64,000 nucleotides of DNA from BP-133 sp040756995 (GTDB lineage: Bacteria > Actinomycetota > Acidimicrobiia > IMCC26256 > BP-133), in the NCBI GenBank assembly GCA_040756995.1, contig JBFLYK010000011.1, forward strand, positions 92,575 to 156,574, written 5' to 3'. The notes beneath the pieces are model-generated. The model searched no databases. It was not told the DNA's origin and was given only the letters and a program-made list of their open reading frames with translations. Within the stretch, counting starts at the first letter, position 1. Every line of letters begins with the position of its first letter. Positions 19,027-28,053 of the stretch are shown here, piece by piece. The position numbers and the translations under genes are program-made.

Positions 19027-21477
19027 GGCCAGGACCGGGGCTGACTCGTCCTCGGACGGGCCGGCGGGCTCGAGCTGGCCGTCCCCGCCGTCGCCGCCCG
19101 GGGGCGCGTCCGCCGTCTCGGCCCGGCGCCGGGACGGCCGGGGCTCCAGCGGCTCCAGCTTCCACCGGGCGAGGCCCACCAGGCCGGCCAGGCCGAAGAC
19201 GGTGAACAGCAGTCCGGCCCAGTCGACCGGCGTCCGGCCGTAGTGGAGTGAGACGTGGGTGCCGGTCGGCACCACGACCATGAGGTTGGGACTGGCCCGC
19301 CACGGGCCCTTGGCCCCCTTCACCTGCCAGTTGGGGAAGTACGACGTCTTCACCAGCACCGGCACCCCGGGCTGGGAAACGTCGAAGCTCACCGAGTCCT
19401 CGTCGTTCTCGATGTTGCTGACCGTCACCGCCGGGAGCGGCTCCTTGGGCGTGAAGCGGGCCTCGTCCTCTCCCGCCCGCACCCAGTCCTTCGGGCCGCC
19501 GTCGACCAACGGCCGGTCAAGCGCCGAGGCATCGTCGAACCAGGCCGCGGCCGGTTCCAGCCAGTGCTTGTGCGACACACCGGAGAGGACGACGGGCTCG
19601 TTGCGGAGCGGCTCGACGAGCGGGGAGTCGAGCACCTCGTAGATCTTCCAGCGGGCCACCTGCGGGGTGACCCGGGGCGAGCCGGTCTCGGCCACCAGCT
19701 TCAGCTGCTCGGGCCGGGCGTCGGCTTCCGCCTTGGCCTCGTCGGACTGCGCCATGTAGTAGCGCACTCCCATCAACCGCATCTGCGCCACGCCGAGGTC
19801 GAAGTCGGCCAGCGTGCGGTACTGCAGGCCCCGCACCGGGTTGGACGGGCTCTTGGCCAGGGCCGACACGACCATGAAGTGGTACGGCGTGGTGGCGGCC
19901 GACTCGAAGTACAGGCCCTCCATCGAGCCGATCTTCCCGTCGGTGAAGTGCGGCAGCAGCTCGAGAGCCAGCGTCGTGCCGTAGCGGTCGATGGCCGAGG
20001 ACGGTTCCCACAGCGCCCGCCCGGGCGGCAGCTTGCCCATCGTGGTGATGACCTCGCGGAACTCGGCGTAGGCCGGCTTGGCCTCGTAGCCGCTGTAGTT
20101 CCAGCGGATCCAGGCCGGCAGGAAGCCCCGTGTCTTGTGCGTGTACTGCATGGCGCTGCCGAGGGCGATCGCCACCACCACGGCGCTGACGATCCAGGAG
20201 TAGGCCGGCCAGCTCCGCCCGACCGTGGCCCGGGTGCGGTCCGCCGGGATGGGGCGGGGCTCCGGCGGGCCGAGCACCGGGTCGGGTTCGAAGGTCGGTG
20301 GGGCCGGTTCGTGCCCCGGGACGGGCGGCCCGAAGACCGGCTCGGCCGAGGCGTCGACCGTCTCGAGCTCCTGTCCCTCTCTCTCCGGGGTGGAGATGGC
20401 CCGCCACAGCGCCCAGCCGATTCCCGGCGCCGCCCGGGTCAGGAGAATGGCCAGTTCCGCCACGCCGCAGGCGCCCAGGAAGAGCACCGTCAGGTAGTAG
20501 AACGGCATGAGCCGGGCGTTCCACAGCCGGGTCTCCGGCATCACGACGAACGCCACCCCGAAGATGGCGGCCATGACCACCAGGCCGATCGTCGCCCGGC
20601 GCCGCAGCAGGAGACCGGCGATCAATCCGATGGCGGCCAGCAGGAAGGCCCAGCGGAGGTCGTCGGGCATCAGGTGGCGCTGGGAGTCCCAGGGCTTCTC
20701 CTTCGTCCACCCCATGTCGGTCGTGTAGCCGAGGCGGAAGATCAGCGGCAGGGTCCAGATGGCGGTGATGAGGAAGGCCACGCCCGCCACCGACAGGGCC
20801 ACCGGGAAGTTCTTGACCGGGCGGCGCTGCAGCCAGATGACGATGGCGCCGACGGCGACGAACACCGCCACGATCAGGTGGCTCATCACCGTGGCGGCCA
20901 GCAGCGCCGTCGGCACGGCCAGGCCCTTCCGCTCGTCGAGCGCCCGGGCCAGGGAGCCCATGAAGAACAGACCCAGGGCCAGGGCGATCGTGAACGAGAA
21001 CTCGCCGGCCAGGGTGCTGGCCAGGTTCCCGCCCCAGATCGTGTAGCCCGTATAGAAGAGGAAGGGCAGGGTGGCCACCGCGAACAGCGGCGGCCCGGGC
21101 CAGCGGGCGCCGATGCCCCGGGCGAACGAGTACGCCGCCACCGGCAGCATCACCGGCCCGAGCACCGTCACCAGCTTGAAGGCGATGTTGTAGGGCAGGA
21201 AGACGTCGAGGATGACGATGAGCAGCGTCGGGAGCGGGAAGTAGAAGACCCCGGCCGGGAACCCGGCGTACCAGTCAGGCGCCCAGCCCGTCAGCCGCCA
21301 CTTCGGCAGGATGTGGTCCCGCAGGTAGGCGGGCCACCAGACGTGCGCCCCGGTGTCGCCCCCGTTGGTCGTCGTGTTGGCCAGCAGCAGGTCGGGCTGG
21401 AGCGTGAACCAGACATAGAGCGACGCCACCGCGGTCGTGACGAAGCCGATCCAGCGCTCGCGAGGGGACAGGCGCAC
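19024..21477 (-). CDS. Large multi-pass membrane protein (6-PTPS-related / GT-C-like)
   Basis: 817 residues. An N-terminal TM helix is followed by GGDTGAHVWWPAYLRDHILP and DWYAGFPAGVFYFPLP, the opening motif of the PTPS-related membrane proteins, which resemble GT-C glycosyltransferases. About ten TM helices run to residue ~420, broken by a Pro/Glu-rich loop. An extracytoplasmic domain with conserved FPNWQV follows, then a final TM and an acidic tail. It is probably a polyprenyl-sugar-dependent transferase or surface-assembly protein; no substrate can be named. Confidence 0.75.
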   Translation of the reverse strand: MRLSPRERWIGFVTTAVASLYVWFTLQPDLLLANTTTNGGDTGAHVWWPAYLRDHILPKWRLTGWAPDWYAGFPAGVFYFPLPTLLIVILDVFLPYNIAFKLVTVLGPVMLPVAAYSFARGIGARWPGPPLFAVATLPFLFYTGYTIWGGNLASTLAGEFSFTIALALGLFFMGSLARALDERKGLAVPTALLAATVMSHLIVAVFVAVGAIVIWLQRRPVKNFPVALSVAGVAFLITAIWTLPLIFRLGYTTDMGWTKEKPWDSQRHLMPDDLRWAFLLAAIGLIAGLLLRRRATIGLVVMAAIFGVAFVVMPETRLWNARLMPFYYLTVLFLGACGVAELAILLTRAAPGIGWALWRAISTPEREGQELETVDASAEPVFGPPVPGHEPAPPTFEPDPVLGPPEPRPIPADRTRATVGRSWPAYSWIVSAVVVAIALGSAMQYTHKTRGFLPAWIRWNYSGYEAKPAYAEFREVITTMGKLPPGRALWEPSSAIDRYGTTLALELLPHFTDGKIGSMEGLYFESAATTPYHFMVVSALAKSPSNPVRGLQYRTLADFDLGVAQMRLMGVRYYMAQSDEAKAEADARPEQLKLVAETGSPRVTPQVARWKIYEVLDSPLVEPLRNEPVVLSGVSHKHWLEPAAAWFDDASALDRPLVDGGPKDWVRAGEDEARFTPKEPLPAVTVSNIENDEDSVSFDVSQPGVPVLVKTSYFPNWQVKGAKGPWRASPNLMVVVPTGTHVSLHYGRTPVDWAGLLFTVFGLAGLVGLARWKLEPLEPRPSRRRAETADAPPGGDGGDGQLEPAGPSEDESAPVLA

Positions 21478-21610
21478 CCCTTTAGCATGCCAGCCGCGAT
21501 CCGCCCACCGGGTTCGCCAACGGGCCCCGGACCCCGTCCTTATCGGACGAAACGGTCCGGGGCCGTGGCAGACCCTTCTCCGGGCGGCGGCTTGCGCCTT
21601 TGGCGTGCCG

Positions 21611-22531
21611 TCAGCCGTTCTTCCGACGGCGGCTCCGGCGGCCGGCGCCGCCGATCACAGCCAGGCCACCGAGGCTGAGCATCAGCCCCCCTCCGGCCGA
21701 GGCCACCTGGGCGAGAGGCGACCCGGTGCGGGGCAGTTCAGCCGCGGCCGCCATGGCCGGCGGAGGCGCCGGTGTCGGCGCCGGAGTGAGTGGCGCCGGG
21801 CTCGGCTGCGACGCCTGGATACCGCCCACCTCGGCCGGGACACGGCCGGTTGGCCCGGCCGGCACCGGCGGCGTGGTAGCCGGCGCCGGCGGCGTGGTGG
21901 CCGGCGCCGGCGGCGAGGTGGCCGGCGTCGTCGGCGGGCGAGTCGCCGGCGGCGTGGGCGGCCGTGTCGCCGGCGGCGTGGGCGAACCGGGCGGGCCCGA
22001 CATGAAGCACCGCCGGTCGCTACCGACCTGCTGCGGGCCGCTCCCCGTCATGCCGGCCAGGAAGCCCTGGATGCAGATGTCGCAGTCAGGCCGGATGTTG
22101 TGGGGGACCTCGACGCGAAACTCGAAGACCCCGTCATTGGGGCTCGGCCGCTCCTGGCCCGACATGTCAGGGTTCAGGCCGCCCTTGACCCAGGTGCAGG
22201 CCAGCGCCATGTCCAGCGCCTCGCCCGACCACTGCGTCGGGTCCCAGGTCAGGCGGATGGCGATGTCCTGGCCGGGCGCCACCCGGGACCCGTCAGGTAT
22301 GTCGGCGGTGAGCCTCACGGCGTCGGACCCGTCCCGCGCCGTGTTCATGGCCGCGTCCTCGCAGTCGGCCGCCACCGGTCCGGCGGGCATCGGACAGTCC
22401 GACGACGCGCAGGACGGGTCCGGCGGCCCGGCCGACTGGCCCGTGGCCGGCGTCACCAACGTCAGCACCGTGAACAACGTCAGACCAGCGCACCCCAACC
22501 CGATCGCGCTGGCCATGCTTCGTGCCCGCAT
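21611..22531 (-). CDS. Secreted LPxTG-like cell-wall protein, paralog 1
   Basis: 306 residues from the ATG at 22531, which has GGGAGGAG upstream. Signal peptide ending near ATGQSA, a Cys-containing extracellular domain (IAIRLTWDPTQWSGEALDMA, CTWVKGG, NDGVFEFRVEVP, CDICIQGF), and a long Pro/Thr-rich stalk with TPPATRPP and PAPATTPP repeats. It ends with LPRTGSP, a hydrophobic helix and a basic tail, a sortase-sorting signal. It shares its domain layout with the next two genes. No sortase is in the window. Confidence 0.8.
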   Translation of the reverse strand: MRARSMASAIGLGCAGLTLFTVLTLVTPATGQSAGPPDPSCASSDCPMPAGPVAADCEDAAMNTARDGSDAVRLTADIPDGSRVAPGQDIAIRLTWDPTQWSGEALDMALACTWVKGGLNPDMSGQERPSPNDGVFEFRVEVPHNIRPDCDICIQGFLAGMTGSGPQQVGSDRRCFMSGPPGSPTPPATRPPTPPATRPPTTPATSPPAPATTPPAPATTPPVPAGPTGRVPAEVGGIQASQPSPAPLTPAPTPAPPPAMAAAAELPRTGSPLAQVASAGGGLMLSLGGLAVIGGAGRRSRRRKNG

Positions 22532-22613
22532 TGCAGCTCCTCCCCCGGGCGAGATCGCCCATCGGGGAGGAGCCCTTCCCAAATGTTGGTATTTGCTAAC
22601 GCTCGAACAGAGC

Positions 22614-22644
22614 CGGTGGTCGGCCGGCGTTCAGCCGACCACCG
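22614..22644. terminator. Hairpin between tandem LPxTG genes
   Basis: CGGTGGTCGGC and GCCGACCACCG form an 11-bp stem just downstream of the stop of the 22656 gene on the minus strand. There is no U-tract, as is common in high-GC actinobacteria. Confidence 0.6.
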
Positions 22645-22655
22645 CCCGTCGAGAA

Positions 22656-23447
22656 TCAGCTCTGCTCAGCCCGCCGGCGGCGAGCGCCGGCCGCCACCCC
22701 GAGGCCACCCATGGCCAAGGCGACACCGGCGCCGAAGAGCAGCAGACGATCGTGCGGGCCCGTGCGGGGCAGGGTCCTGACCGGGGCCGGAGCGGGCGGC
22801 GGGGTCGGCGCCTCGGCGGCCACCCGGGCCGGCAACGGAGCTGCGGTCGTCGTCGTGGTCGGCGCCGCCGTCGTCGTGGTGGTGGGCGGCGGGGGCGGAG
22901 GAGGAGGCGGCGGCGGAGCCGCCTCGGTGGTGAAGCAGACCCGCGGGCTCGAGATCAGGGAGTACCCGCCGCGGCTCAGGTTGCCGTGCACGAACCCCTG
23001 CTGGCAGAGCAGGCGGCCACCCTCGATGTCGGCCGGGACGGTGAGCTCCCGGTTGAACGAGCCGTCGTTGGGCGCCGGCCGCTCCTCGTCGGACAGTTCC
23101 GGCACCGGCTTGCCGTCGATCGAGACGCAGTTGAGGACCTTCTCGATCCACGTGTCGTCGAAGTCCGCCGGGTCCCACGAGATGGTGACCTCGATGACGT
23201 CGCCGGCGATGGCCATTCCCGGCCCGGGCGAGGTGACGTTCTCGGCCCGACCGACTCCCGGCGCCGCCGTCGGCGGGCGCTGGAGAGCCTTCCGACAGGC
23301 GTCGGCGAAGTACTCCATCTGCTCCGGGCTTCCCGGTTCCGGCCCGGGCGTGATGGGCACGGCGGCGAGCGCCACGTCCCCCATGGCCACCAGGGACGCG
23401 GCGCTCAGCGCCGTTCCCACCAACATCCTGCCCAACGCGCGTCGCAT
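22656..23447 (-). CDS. Secreted LPxTG-like cell-wall protein, paralog 2
   Basis: 263 residues from ATG 23447; an in-frame ATG 39 bp upstream is possible. Signal peptide to about ALAAVP; extracellular domain with VTISWDPADFDDTWIEKVLN, CVSIDGK, NDGSFNRELTVPADI and CQQGFVHGN, which align with paralog 1. A run of 11 prolines, TTTTTAAP stalk repeats, LPRTGP, a TM helix and RRRR tail follow. It probably has the same cell-wall-anchored fate as its neighbours. Confidence 0.8.
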   Translation of the reverse strand: MRRALGRMLVGTALSAASLVAMGDVALAAVPITPGPEPGSPEQMEYFADACRKALQRPPTAAPGVGRAENVTSPGPGMAIAGDVIEVTISWDPADFDDTWIEKVLNCVSIDGKPVPELSDEERPAPNDGSFNRELTVPADIEGGRLLCQQGFVHGNLSRGGYSLISSPRVCFTTEAAPPPPPPPPPPPTTTTTAAPTTTTTAAPLPARVAAEAPTPPPAPAPVRTLPRTGPHDRLLLFGAGVALAMGGLGVAAGARRRRAEQS

Positions 23448-23788
23448 CACTGCACCCCCGCTTGATCCCCCAGCTAGTGCTCCCATTGAAACCGGTTCCT
23501 TACGATTGGACAAGCTAGGGGGGTTCGACGCCGCTGAGCCGTTTCCTCCTTTTTTCTCATCCGCCGGCCGCGGCCGCCCCAACCGGACAGTGCGCCCAAT
23601 CCTGCTGGCCGCCCCGCCGGCCACCGAGGGAACCGCCCGTCCCGCCCCGAAACCCTGTGGCGCAGTCGGCAATCAGCGGAACTCCCCCCAGCCTTTTGCG
23701 GCCGCAGGACCCGCCGGGCACGAACAGTGCGCCGGGGATCTGGCGGGACGAGGCCGGACAGTCCCCCGAACCTCGAAGGAGTATGGAA
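23448..23788. other. 340-bp divergent promoter region
   Basis: This separates paralog 2 (minus) from paralog 3 (plus) and must contain both promoters. I see no gene. I looked for c-di-GMP and other riboswitch cores and found no convincing match. Confidence 0.4.
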
Positions 23789-24511
23789 ATGCGCAGCATG
23801 CGCCAGCGGCTCGCGGCCGTGACCCTGCTCAGCGGGCTCACGCTGCTCGGCGTCGGCTTCACGGCCGGTCCGGCGAGCGCCGCCGTCGACGAGTATTGCC
23901 ACATCATCGGGGACCCCCAGAGCGGTTCCCTCCAGATGACCAGTGATCCGGCCCCCGGCTCGGACGTCGAACCGGGCTCCACCATCGACTTCGCGGCGAC
24001 CTGGGACGCCGGCGACTTCGAGGAGACGGACCGTCTCGTCATCTGCGCCTCCGTGGCCGGCACGTTCAACGGGGCCATGTCGTCGCAGTACAAGAGCCTC
24101 GACAACGACGGTCAGGAGAGCGGCTCGGCCACCATTCCGGGCAGCCTCCCGCCCGGCACCGACGTGTGCTTCGTCGGCGGCGTCAAGGGTGCGTTCACCG
24201 GCGGTGACCCGAGCCAGATGATGGTGAGCGAGACCCACTGCTTCCGGGTGGCCGCCGCCGCCACCACCACGACGACGATGGCTCCCACCACCACGACCAC
24301 CGCCGCTCCCGTCGTTGAGCCGCAGGTGATCGAGGCCGGCACTCCGTCGGCTCCGGCGGTCGAGGCGGCTCCGGCCGTCGAGCCCGCTCCCCTGCCCGTC
24401 CTGCCCCGGACCGGGGCCGGCATCGAGCTGCTGGTCAGCGTCGGCGGTCTCGCCGTCGCCGCCGGTGGCGTGGCCCGCTTCTTCGGCCGCCGCGGTTCTG
24501 CGGAGGGCTAA
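23789..24511 (+). CDS. Secreted LPxTG-like cell-wall protein, paralog 3
   Basis: 240 residues. ATG 23789 is chosen over 23783 because AAGGAG lies 7 nt from it. Signal peptide ends at ASAAVDEYC. The domain contains IDFAATWDAGDFEETDRLVI, CASVAG, NDGQESGSATIPGSLPPG and CFVGGVKG, aligning with paralogs 1 and 2. A TTTTTMAPTTTTTAAP stalk, LPRTGAG, TM helix and short basic tail complete the sorting signal. It is divergent from the other two. Confidence 0.8.
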   Translation: MRSMRQRLAAVTLLSGLTLLGVGFTAGPASAAVDEYCHIIGDPQSGSLQMTSDPAPGSDVEPGSTIDFAATWDAGDFEETDRLVICASVAGTFNGAMSSQYKSLDNDGQESGSATIPGSLPPGTDVCFVGGVKGAFTGGDPSQMMVSETHCFRVAAAATTTTTMAPTTTTTAAPVVEPQVIEAGTPSAPAVEAAPAVEPAPLPVLPRTGAGIELLVSVGGLAVAAGGVARFFGRRGSAEG

Positions 24512-24539
24512 CCAGAGCTCCCCCCGCTGGGATGCCTCA

Positions 24540-24573
24540 GATGTGGCCCCGGTCCCCGGACCGGGGCCACATC
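24540..24573. terminator. Long perfect hairpin after paralog 3
   Basis: GATGTGGCCCCGGTCC and GGACCGGGGCCACATC form a 16-bp perfect stem with a 2-nt loop, 29 bp downstream of the stop at 24511. A terminator without U-tract. Confidence 0.75.
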
Positions 24574-24622
24574 GCGTTCGGCCGGACCACGTTCCGTTCC
24601 CGGGCGCCGGTACGCTCGTGGT

Positions 24623-24937
24623 GTGAGTCTCGACCGGTCGATGATCGCCGACGTGCGGTCGCTCTCCGATCCCGAGCTCCGCCGCCTCGTGATCCTGGCT
24701 CAGGACCTCCTCGAGCGGCGGGGTGCCGGACGGGTGCCCGACGGCGCCAAGATCACCTACCGGCGGGAGGAGGTGCGCTGCGGGAAGGCCAACTGCACCC
24801 GCTGTCCGCACGGCCCCTACTGGTACGCCTACTGGCGGGAGGGCGGCCGGCTCCGCTCCCGGTACCTCGGCTCCGCCAAAGCGGGCCGGTCCCCCGGCGA
24901 GGCGCCCTCGGGCGTCGACACCGCCACCGAGCATTGA
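24623..24937 (+). CDS. DUF6788-like small Cys protein
   Basis: 104 residues from GTG 24623. An N-terminal helical part (DPELRRLVILAQDLLERRG) is followed by YRREEVRCGKANCTRC and PHGPYWYAYWREGGRLRSRYLG. Cys53, Cys58 and Cys61 with the aromatic cluster match the DUF6788 pattern, in which the domain is small and of unknown role. The stop overlaps a TTG start of the protease gene (TTGA), so the two may be coupled. Confidence 0.7.
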   Translation: MSLDRSMIADVRSLSDPELRRLVILAQDLLERRGAGRVPDGAKITYRREEVRCGKANCTRCPHGPYWYAYWREGGRLRSRYLGSAKAGRSPGEAPSGVDTATEH

Positions 24938-25671
24938 CCGAGACCACGCCGGAGCCGCCCGTGACACGGCCGGCCCGGATCGCCTGGGGGCTCCCCGACG
25001 CCCTGTTGTGCTGGCTGGCCGGCTACCTCGGCGCCATCCTGGCCAGCTTCCCGCTCTACGCCAGCGAGGGCGGCACGGACATCGACACCAAGCTGATCTT
25101 CGGGATCATCCTCCCCGCCCAGCAGCTCACCGTCGTCCTGGCCGTGGTCTACGTCACCCGGCTCAAGGGCCAGAAGTCGCTGGCCCGGGACTTCGGCTTC
25201 GTCGTCCGCCTGCGGGACTCCAAGGCGCTGATCGTCGGCGCCGTCCTCGAGGTGGCGCTGACCCTGGCGCTTTTTCCGATCATCCAGCTCGACCCCGACG
25301 CCCAGAACCAGCAGCTCCTCACCGATCTGAGGGATAACCGCGACGCCGCCACCATCGCCCTGTTCGTCATCGGGGCGGTCATCCTGGCGCCCATCGTCGA
25401 GGAGCTGCTGTTCCGGGGTGTACTGCTCCGGGCGCTCCTCCGCCGGGTCGAACCGGTCACCGCCGTCCTCGGCTCGGCGGTCATCTTCGCCCTCGTCCAC
25501 TACCTGGGCGATCCGAACACGCTGCCGTTCCTGCCCGCCCTCACCGGGCTGGGCGTGGTGCTGGCCCTCGTGGCGCTCCGGTCGGGCGACCTGTCGACGT
25601 CGATCTTCATCCATGCCGGCTTCAACCTGACCACCACGATCCTCTTCCTGGCCTCGGGGTCGAGTCTTTAG
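24934..25671 (+). CDS. CPBP-family intramembrane glutamic protease
   Basis: 245 residues from TTG 24934, overlapping the previous stop; GTG 24961 is an in-frame alternative. Several TM helices carry the three CPBP motifs: PIVEELLFRGVLLRALLRR (EExxxR), FALVHYLGDP (FxxxH) and IFIHAGFNLT (HxxxN/D). These ABI/CAAX-type proteases cleave within the membrane; bacterial substrates are mostly unknown. Confidence 0.88.
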   Translation: MTETTPEPPVTRPARIAWGLPDALLCWLAGYLGAILASFPLYASEGGTDIDTKLIFGIILPAQQLTVVLAVVYVTRLKGQKSLARDFGFVVRLRDSKALIVGAVLEVALTLALFPIIQLDPDAQNQQLLTDLRDNRDAATIALFVIGAVILAPIVEELLFRGVLLRALLRRVEPVTAVLGSAVIFALVHYLGDPNTLPFLPALTGLGVVLALVALRSGDLSTSIFIHAGFNLTTTILFLASGSSL

Positions 25672-25685
25672 CCCGAAAAGCCCGT

Positions 25686-25704
25686 CTTAGGTAACGGGCT
25701 GTTA
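25686..25704. terminator. Hairpin downstream of CPBP gene, usable from both sides
   Basis: CCCGT-cttaggta-ACGGG follows the protease stop. On the minus strand it is followed by a short T run (GGGCTTTTCGGGC), so it could also end leftward transcription from the small-RNA promoter. Confidence 0.45.
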
Positions 25705-25791
25705 CATAAGATTCTCGCCCTCGAGGGCGGCGTGGAGATGCGCCCGCCCGGGGGTCGGACCCGGGCCGGGGAGGCACCCGCCCGCCGGCAC

Positions 25792-25910
25792 AAAAAGGGG
25801 CGGCGACCAGGCTCTTCGCCCAGTCGCCGCAGTCGTCGCCGAGAACTTGAACGCAAAAAAGTCTTCCGCAGTGACCTTGAACCTTTCGGTTCGGGCCCCT
25901 GCGGAAGACA
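25792..25910 (-). ncRNA. Candidate small RNA with two U-tract terminators
   Basis: On the minus strand an 11-bp perfect stem (GTCTTCCGCAG...CTGCGGAAGAC, 25909-25861) with an inner GAACC-gaaa-GGTTC-type hairpin is followed at once by six U (25860-25855). Further on, GCGGCGAC...GTCGCCGC (25830-25800) is followed by five U. A sigma-70-like promoter sits just upstream and places the start at the first stem base. The product would be about 50-55 nt, or about 118 nt with readthrough. No known RNA family is recognised. Confidence 0.65.
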
Positions 25911-25916
25911 AAGACC

Positions 25917-25945
25917 AACATAGCACAGATTCGAAGTCCCGTCAA
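25917..25945 (-). promoter_or_regulatory. Promoter of the small-RNA candidate
   Basis: Read on the minus strand: TTGACG (25945-25940), a 17-nt spacer, TATGTT (25922-25917). It is a near-consensus housekeeping promoter, rare to see so clearly in this GC-rich window, and transcription would start about 7 nt later at the hairpin base. Confidence 0.65.
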
Positions 25946-26004
25946 GGGGATTCGCGACGTCGGGGGAAACGGCTGGTCCCCCACGATGAAGCGCCGGTCC
26001 TACG

Positions 26005-28053
26005 ATGGGACGTGTGAACCCCCGACGCCCTTCTGAGAACCGTCCGCAGGGCGCCGGGCCGCCCCGCCCCCCGGGAGCCCCTGAGAGCAGCTGGCCACGT
26101 TGGGTGCCCTGGTTGGTGGCCGCGCTGGTGGTCTCGGCCCTGTTCCTCGGCAACTTCGGACGGGGCAGCAACAAGGAAGACTTCCGGTACTCGCAGTTCC
26201 TGGAGAACGTCCGGGCCGACCAGGTCGAGCGGGTGAAGATCGACCAGGTCAGCGGGCGGATCGACGGGGTGCTCAAGAACGGGACGGAGTTCCGGGTCAA
26301 CGGGCCCCAGAACACGATCCCCGACGAGGACATCGCCCTCCTGGCCGAGCACAAGGTGGCCCGGGACTACAAGCCCCGCTCATCCGACTTCGTCGGGTCG
26401 CTCCTCGTCTGGTTCCTGCCGATCTTCCTGCTCATCGGCCTCTGGTGGTGGATGGGCCGCCGGGCCCAGGGCCAGATGGCCGGCATCATGAACATCGGCC
26501 GCAGCCGGGCGAAGGTCTACACGACCGAAAAGCCCAAGACGACGTTCAACGACGTCGCCGGCTACAGCGGCGTCAAGGAAGAGATCACCGAGGTGGTCGA
26601 CTTCCTCCGGAACGCCGGCAAGTTCAAGGAGATCGGGGCCCGCATCCCCAAGGGTGTGCTGCTGGTCGGCCCGCCGGGCACCGGCAAGACGCTCATCGCC
26701 CGGGCCGTGGCCGGCGAGGCCGGCGTGCCGTTCATCTCGGTCACCGGCTCGGACTTCATGGAGATGTTCGTCGGCGTCGGCGCCGCCCGGGTCCGTGACC
26801 TGTTCCAGACGGCCCGCAAGCAGGCCCCGGCCATCATCTTCGTCGACGAGATCGACTCCATCGGCCGCAAGCGGGGCGCCGGCCTCGGCGGCGGGCACGA
26901 CGAGCGGGAGCAGACGCTCAACCAGATGCTCTCGGAGATGGACGGGTTCGAGACCACCGAGGGCATCGTGATGATGGCGGCCACCAACCGGCCCGACATC
27001 CTCGACCCGGCCCTCCTGCGTCCCGGCCGGTTCGACCGCCAGATCGTCGTGCCGCTGCCGACCCAGTCGGAGCGGCGGGAGATCCTCGACGTCCACTGCA
27101 AGGACAAGCGCATCGGGCCCGACGTCGACCTCGACGTGATCGCCCGGGGCACGCCGGGCATGAGCGGCGCGGATCTGGCCAACCTGGTCAACGAGGCGGC
27201 GCTGTTCGCCGTGCGCCGGGGAGCCGAGAAGGTCGCCGCCCGCGACTTCGAGGACGCCCGCGATCGGGTCCTCATGGGGCAGCGCCGGGAGTCGATGGCC
27301 CTCTCCGACGAGGAGAAGGAGGTCATCGCCTACCACGAGGGCGGCCATGCGGTGCTGGCCTACGTGCTGCCCCACGCCGACCCCGTCCACAAGGTGACGA
27401 TCCTCCCCACCGGAATGGCCCTGGGCGTGACCCAGCAGCTGCCGCTGGAGGAGAAGCACATCTACCGGCAGGACTACATCGAGGATTCGCTGGTCGTGCG
27501 CCTCGGCGGCCGGCTGGCCGAGGAGGCGGTGTACGGGGCCCTGTCGACGGGGGCCAACAACGACCTGGTCGGCTGCACCGAGCTGGCCCGCAAGATGGTG
27601 CGGGAGTGGGGCATGTCGAGCCGTATCGGGCCGATGGCCTGGGGCTCGCAGGGCGCCGTGTTCCTCGGCGAGGACCTCATGCACACCCGCGACTACTCCG
27701 ACGACACCGCCCGGGTGATCGACGAGGAGGTCGAGCGCATCCTGCGGGAGCAGGAGGAGCGGGGTCGGCGGGTGCTGCGCCAGCACCGCAAGGGCCTCGA
27801 CGCCGTGGCTGCCGCCCTGCTGGAGCACGAGACGATCGACGGCGAGGAGGTGGCCCGCCTGGTCGACGAGGCCGCCGGCCGCCGGGTCGGCGGTTCCCGC
27901 CGGGTCCCCAAGGCCCAGCCCGACGGCGAGGCCGGCGCCGCCGCCGTGCGTCAGCCGGCCCCGGCCGCCCCGGAACCCAACGGCGAAGCGGCCCGCGCCC
28001 GGCGTGCCGCCGCCCCGAGGGCTCCCCGCCCCCGCCCCGCCGGCTCGACCTAA
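26005..28053 (+). CDS. ftsH: ATP-dependent zinc metalloprotease FtsH
   Basis: 682 residues. Two TM helices (about 33-51 and 130-150) flank a periplasmic segment. The AAA domain has Walker A GPPGTGKT (Lys228), Walker B IIFVDEIDSIG and the SRH block ALLRPGRFDR. The zinc site is HEGGH (His444-His448; HEAGH in most homologs). A Pro/Ala/Arg-rich tail ends the protein. FtsH degrades membrane and regulatory proteins. ATG 26005 or GTG 26014 could be the start. The divergent small-RNA unit is immediately upstream. Confidence 0.97.
   Translation: MGRVNPRRPSENRPQGAGPPRPPGAPESSWPRWVPWLVAALVVSALFLGNFGRGSNKEDFRYSQFLENVRADQVERVKIDQVSGRIDGVLKNGTEFRVNGPQNTIPDEDIALLAEHKVARDYKPRSSDFVGSLLVWFLPIFLLIGLWWWMGRRAQGQMAGIMNIGRSRAKVYTTEKPKTTFNDVAGYSGVKEEITEVVDFLRNAGKFKEIGARIPKGVLLVGPPGTGKTLIARAVAGEAGVPFISVTGSDFMEMFVGVGAARVRDLFQTARKQAPAIIFVDEIDSIGRKRGAGLGGGHDEREQTLNQMLSEMDGFETTEGIVMMAATNRPDILDPALLRPGRFDRQIVVPLPTQSERREILDVHCKDKRIGPDVDLDVIARGTPGMSGADLANLVNEAALFAVRRGAEKVAARDFEDARDRVLMGQRRESMALSDEEKEVIAYHEGGHAVLAYVLPHADPVHKVTILPTGMALGVTQQLPLEEKHIYRQDYIEDSLVVRLGGRLAEEAVYGALSTGANNDLVGCTELARKMVREWGMSSRIGPMAWGSQGAVFLGEDLMHTRDYSDDTARVIDEEVERILREQEERGRRVLRQHRKGLDAVAAALLEHETIDGEEVARLVDEAAGRRVGGSRRVPKAQPDGEAGAAAVRQPAPAAPEPNGEAARARRAAAPRAPRPRPAGST

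Noticed and set aside
19255..21678. 807-residue plus-strand open frame opposite the large membrane protein
   Set aside because: Charged low-complexity translation without any domain; antisense of clear TM helices.
23448..23788. Possible c-di-GMP riboswitch before the LPxTG genes
   Set aside because: No match to the conserved GEMM core on either strand after reading both.
25702..25926. 74-residue minus-strand open frame over the small-RNA candidate
   Set aside because: It runs through two U-tract terminators and has no SD; the RNA structure explains the region better.
25920..25945. tRNA-like TTCGAA element
   Set aside because: No T-stem pairing and no acceptor stem; it lies inside the small-RNA promoter spacer.
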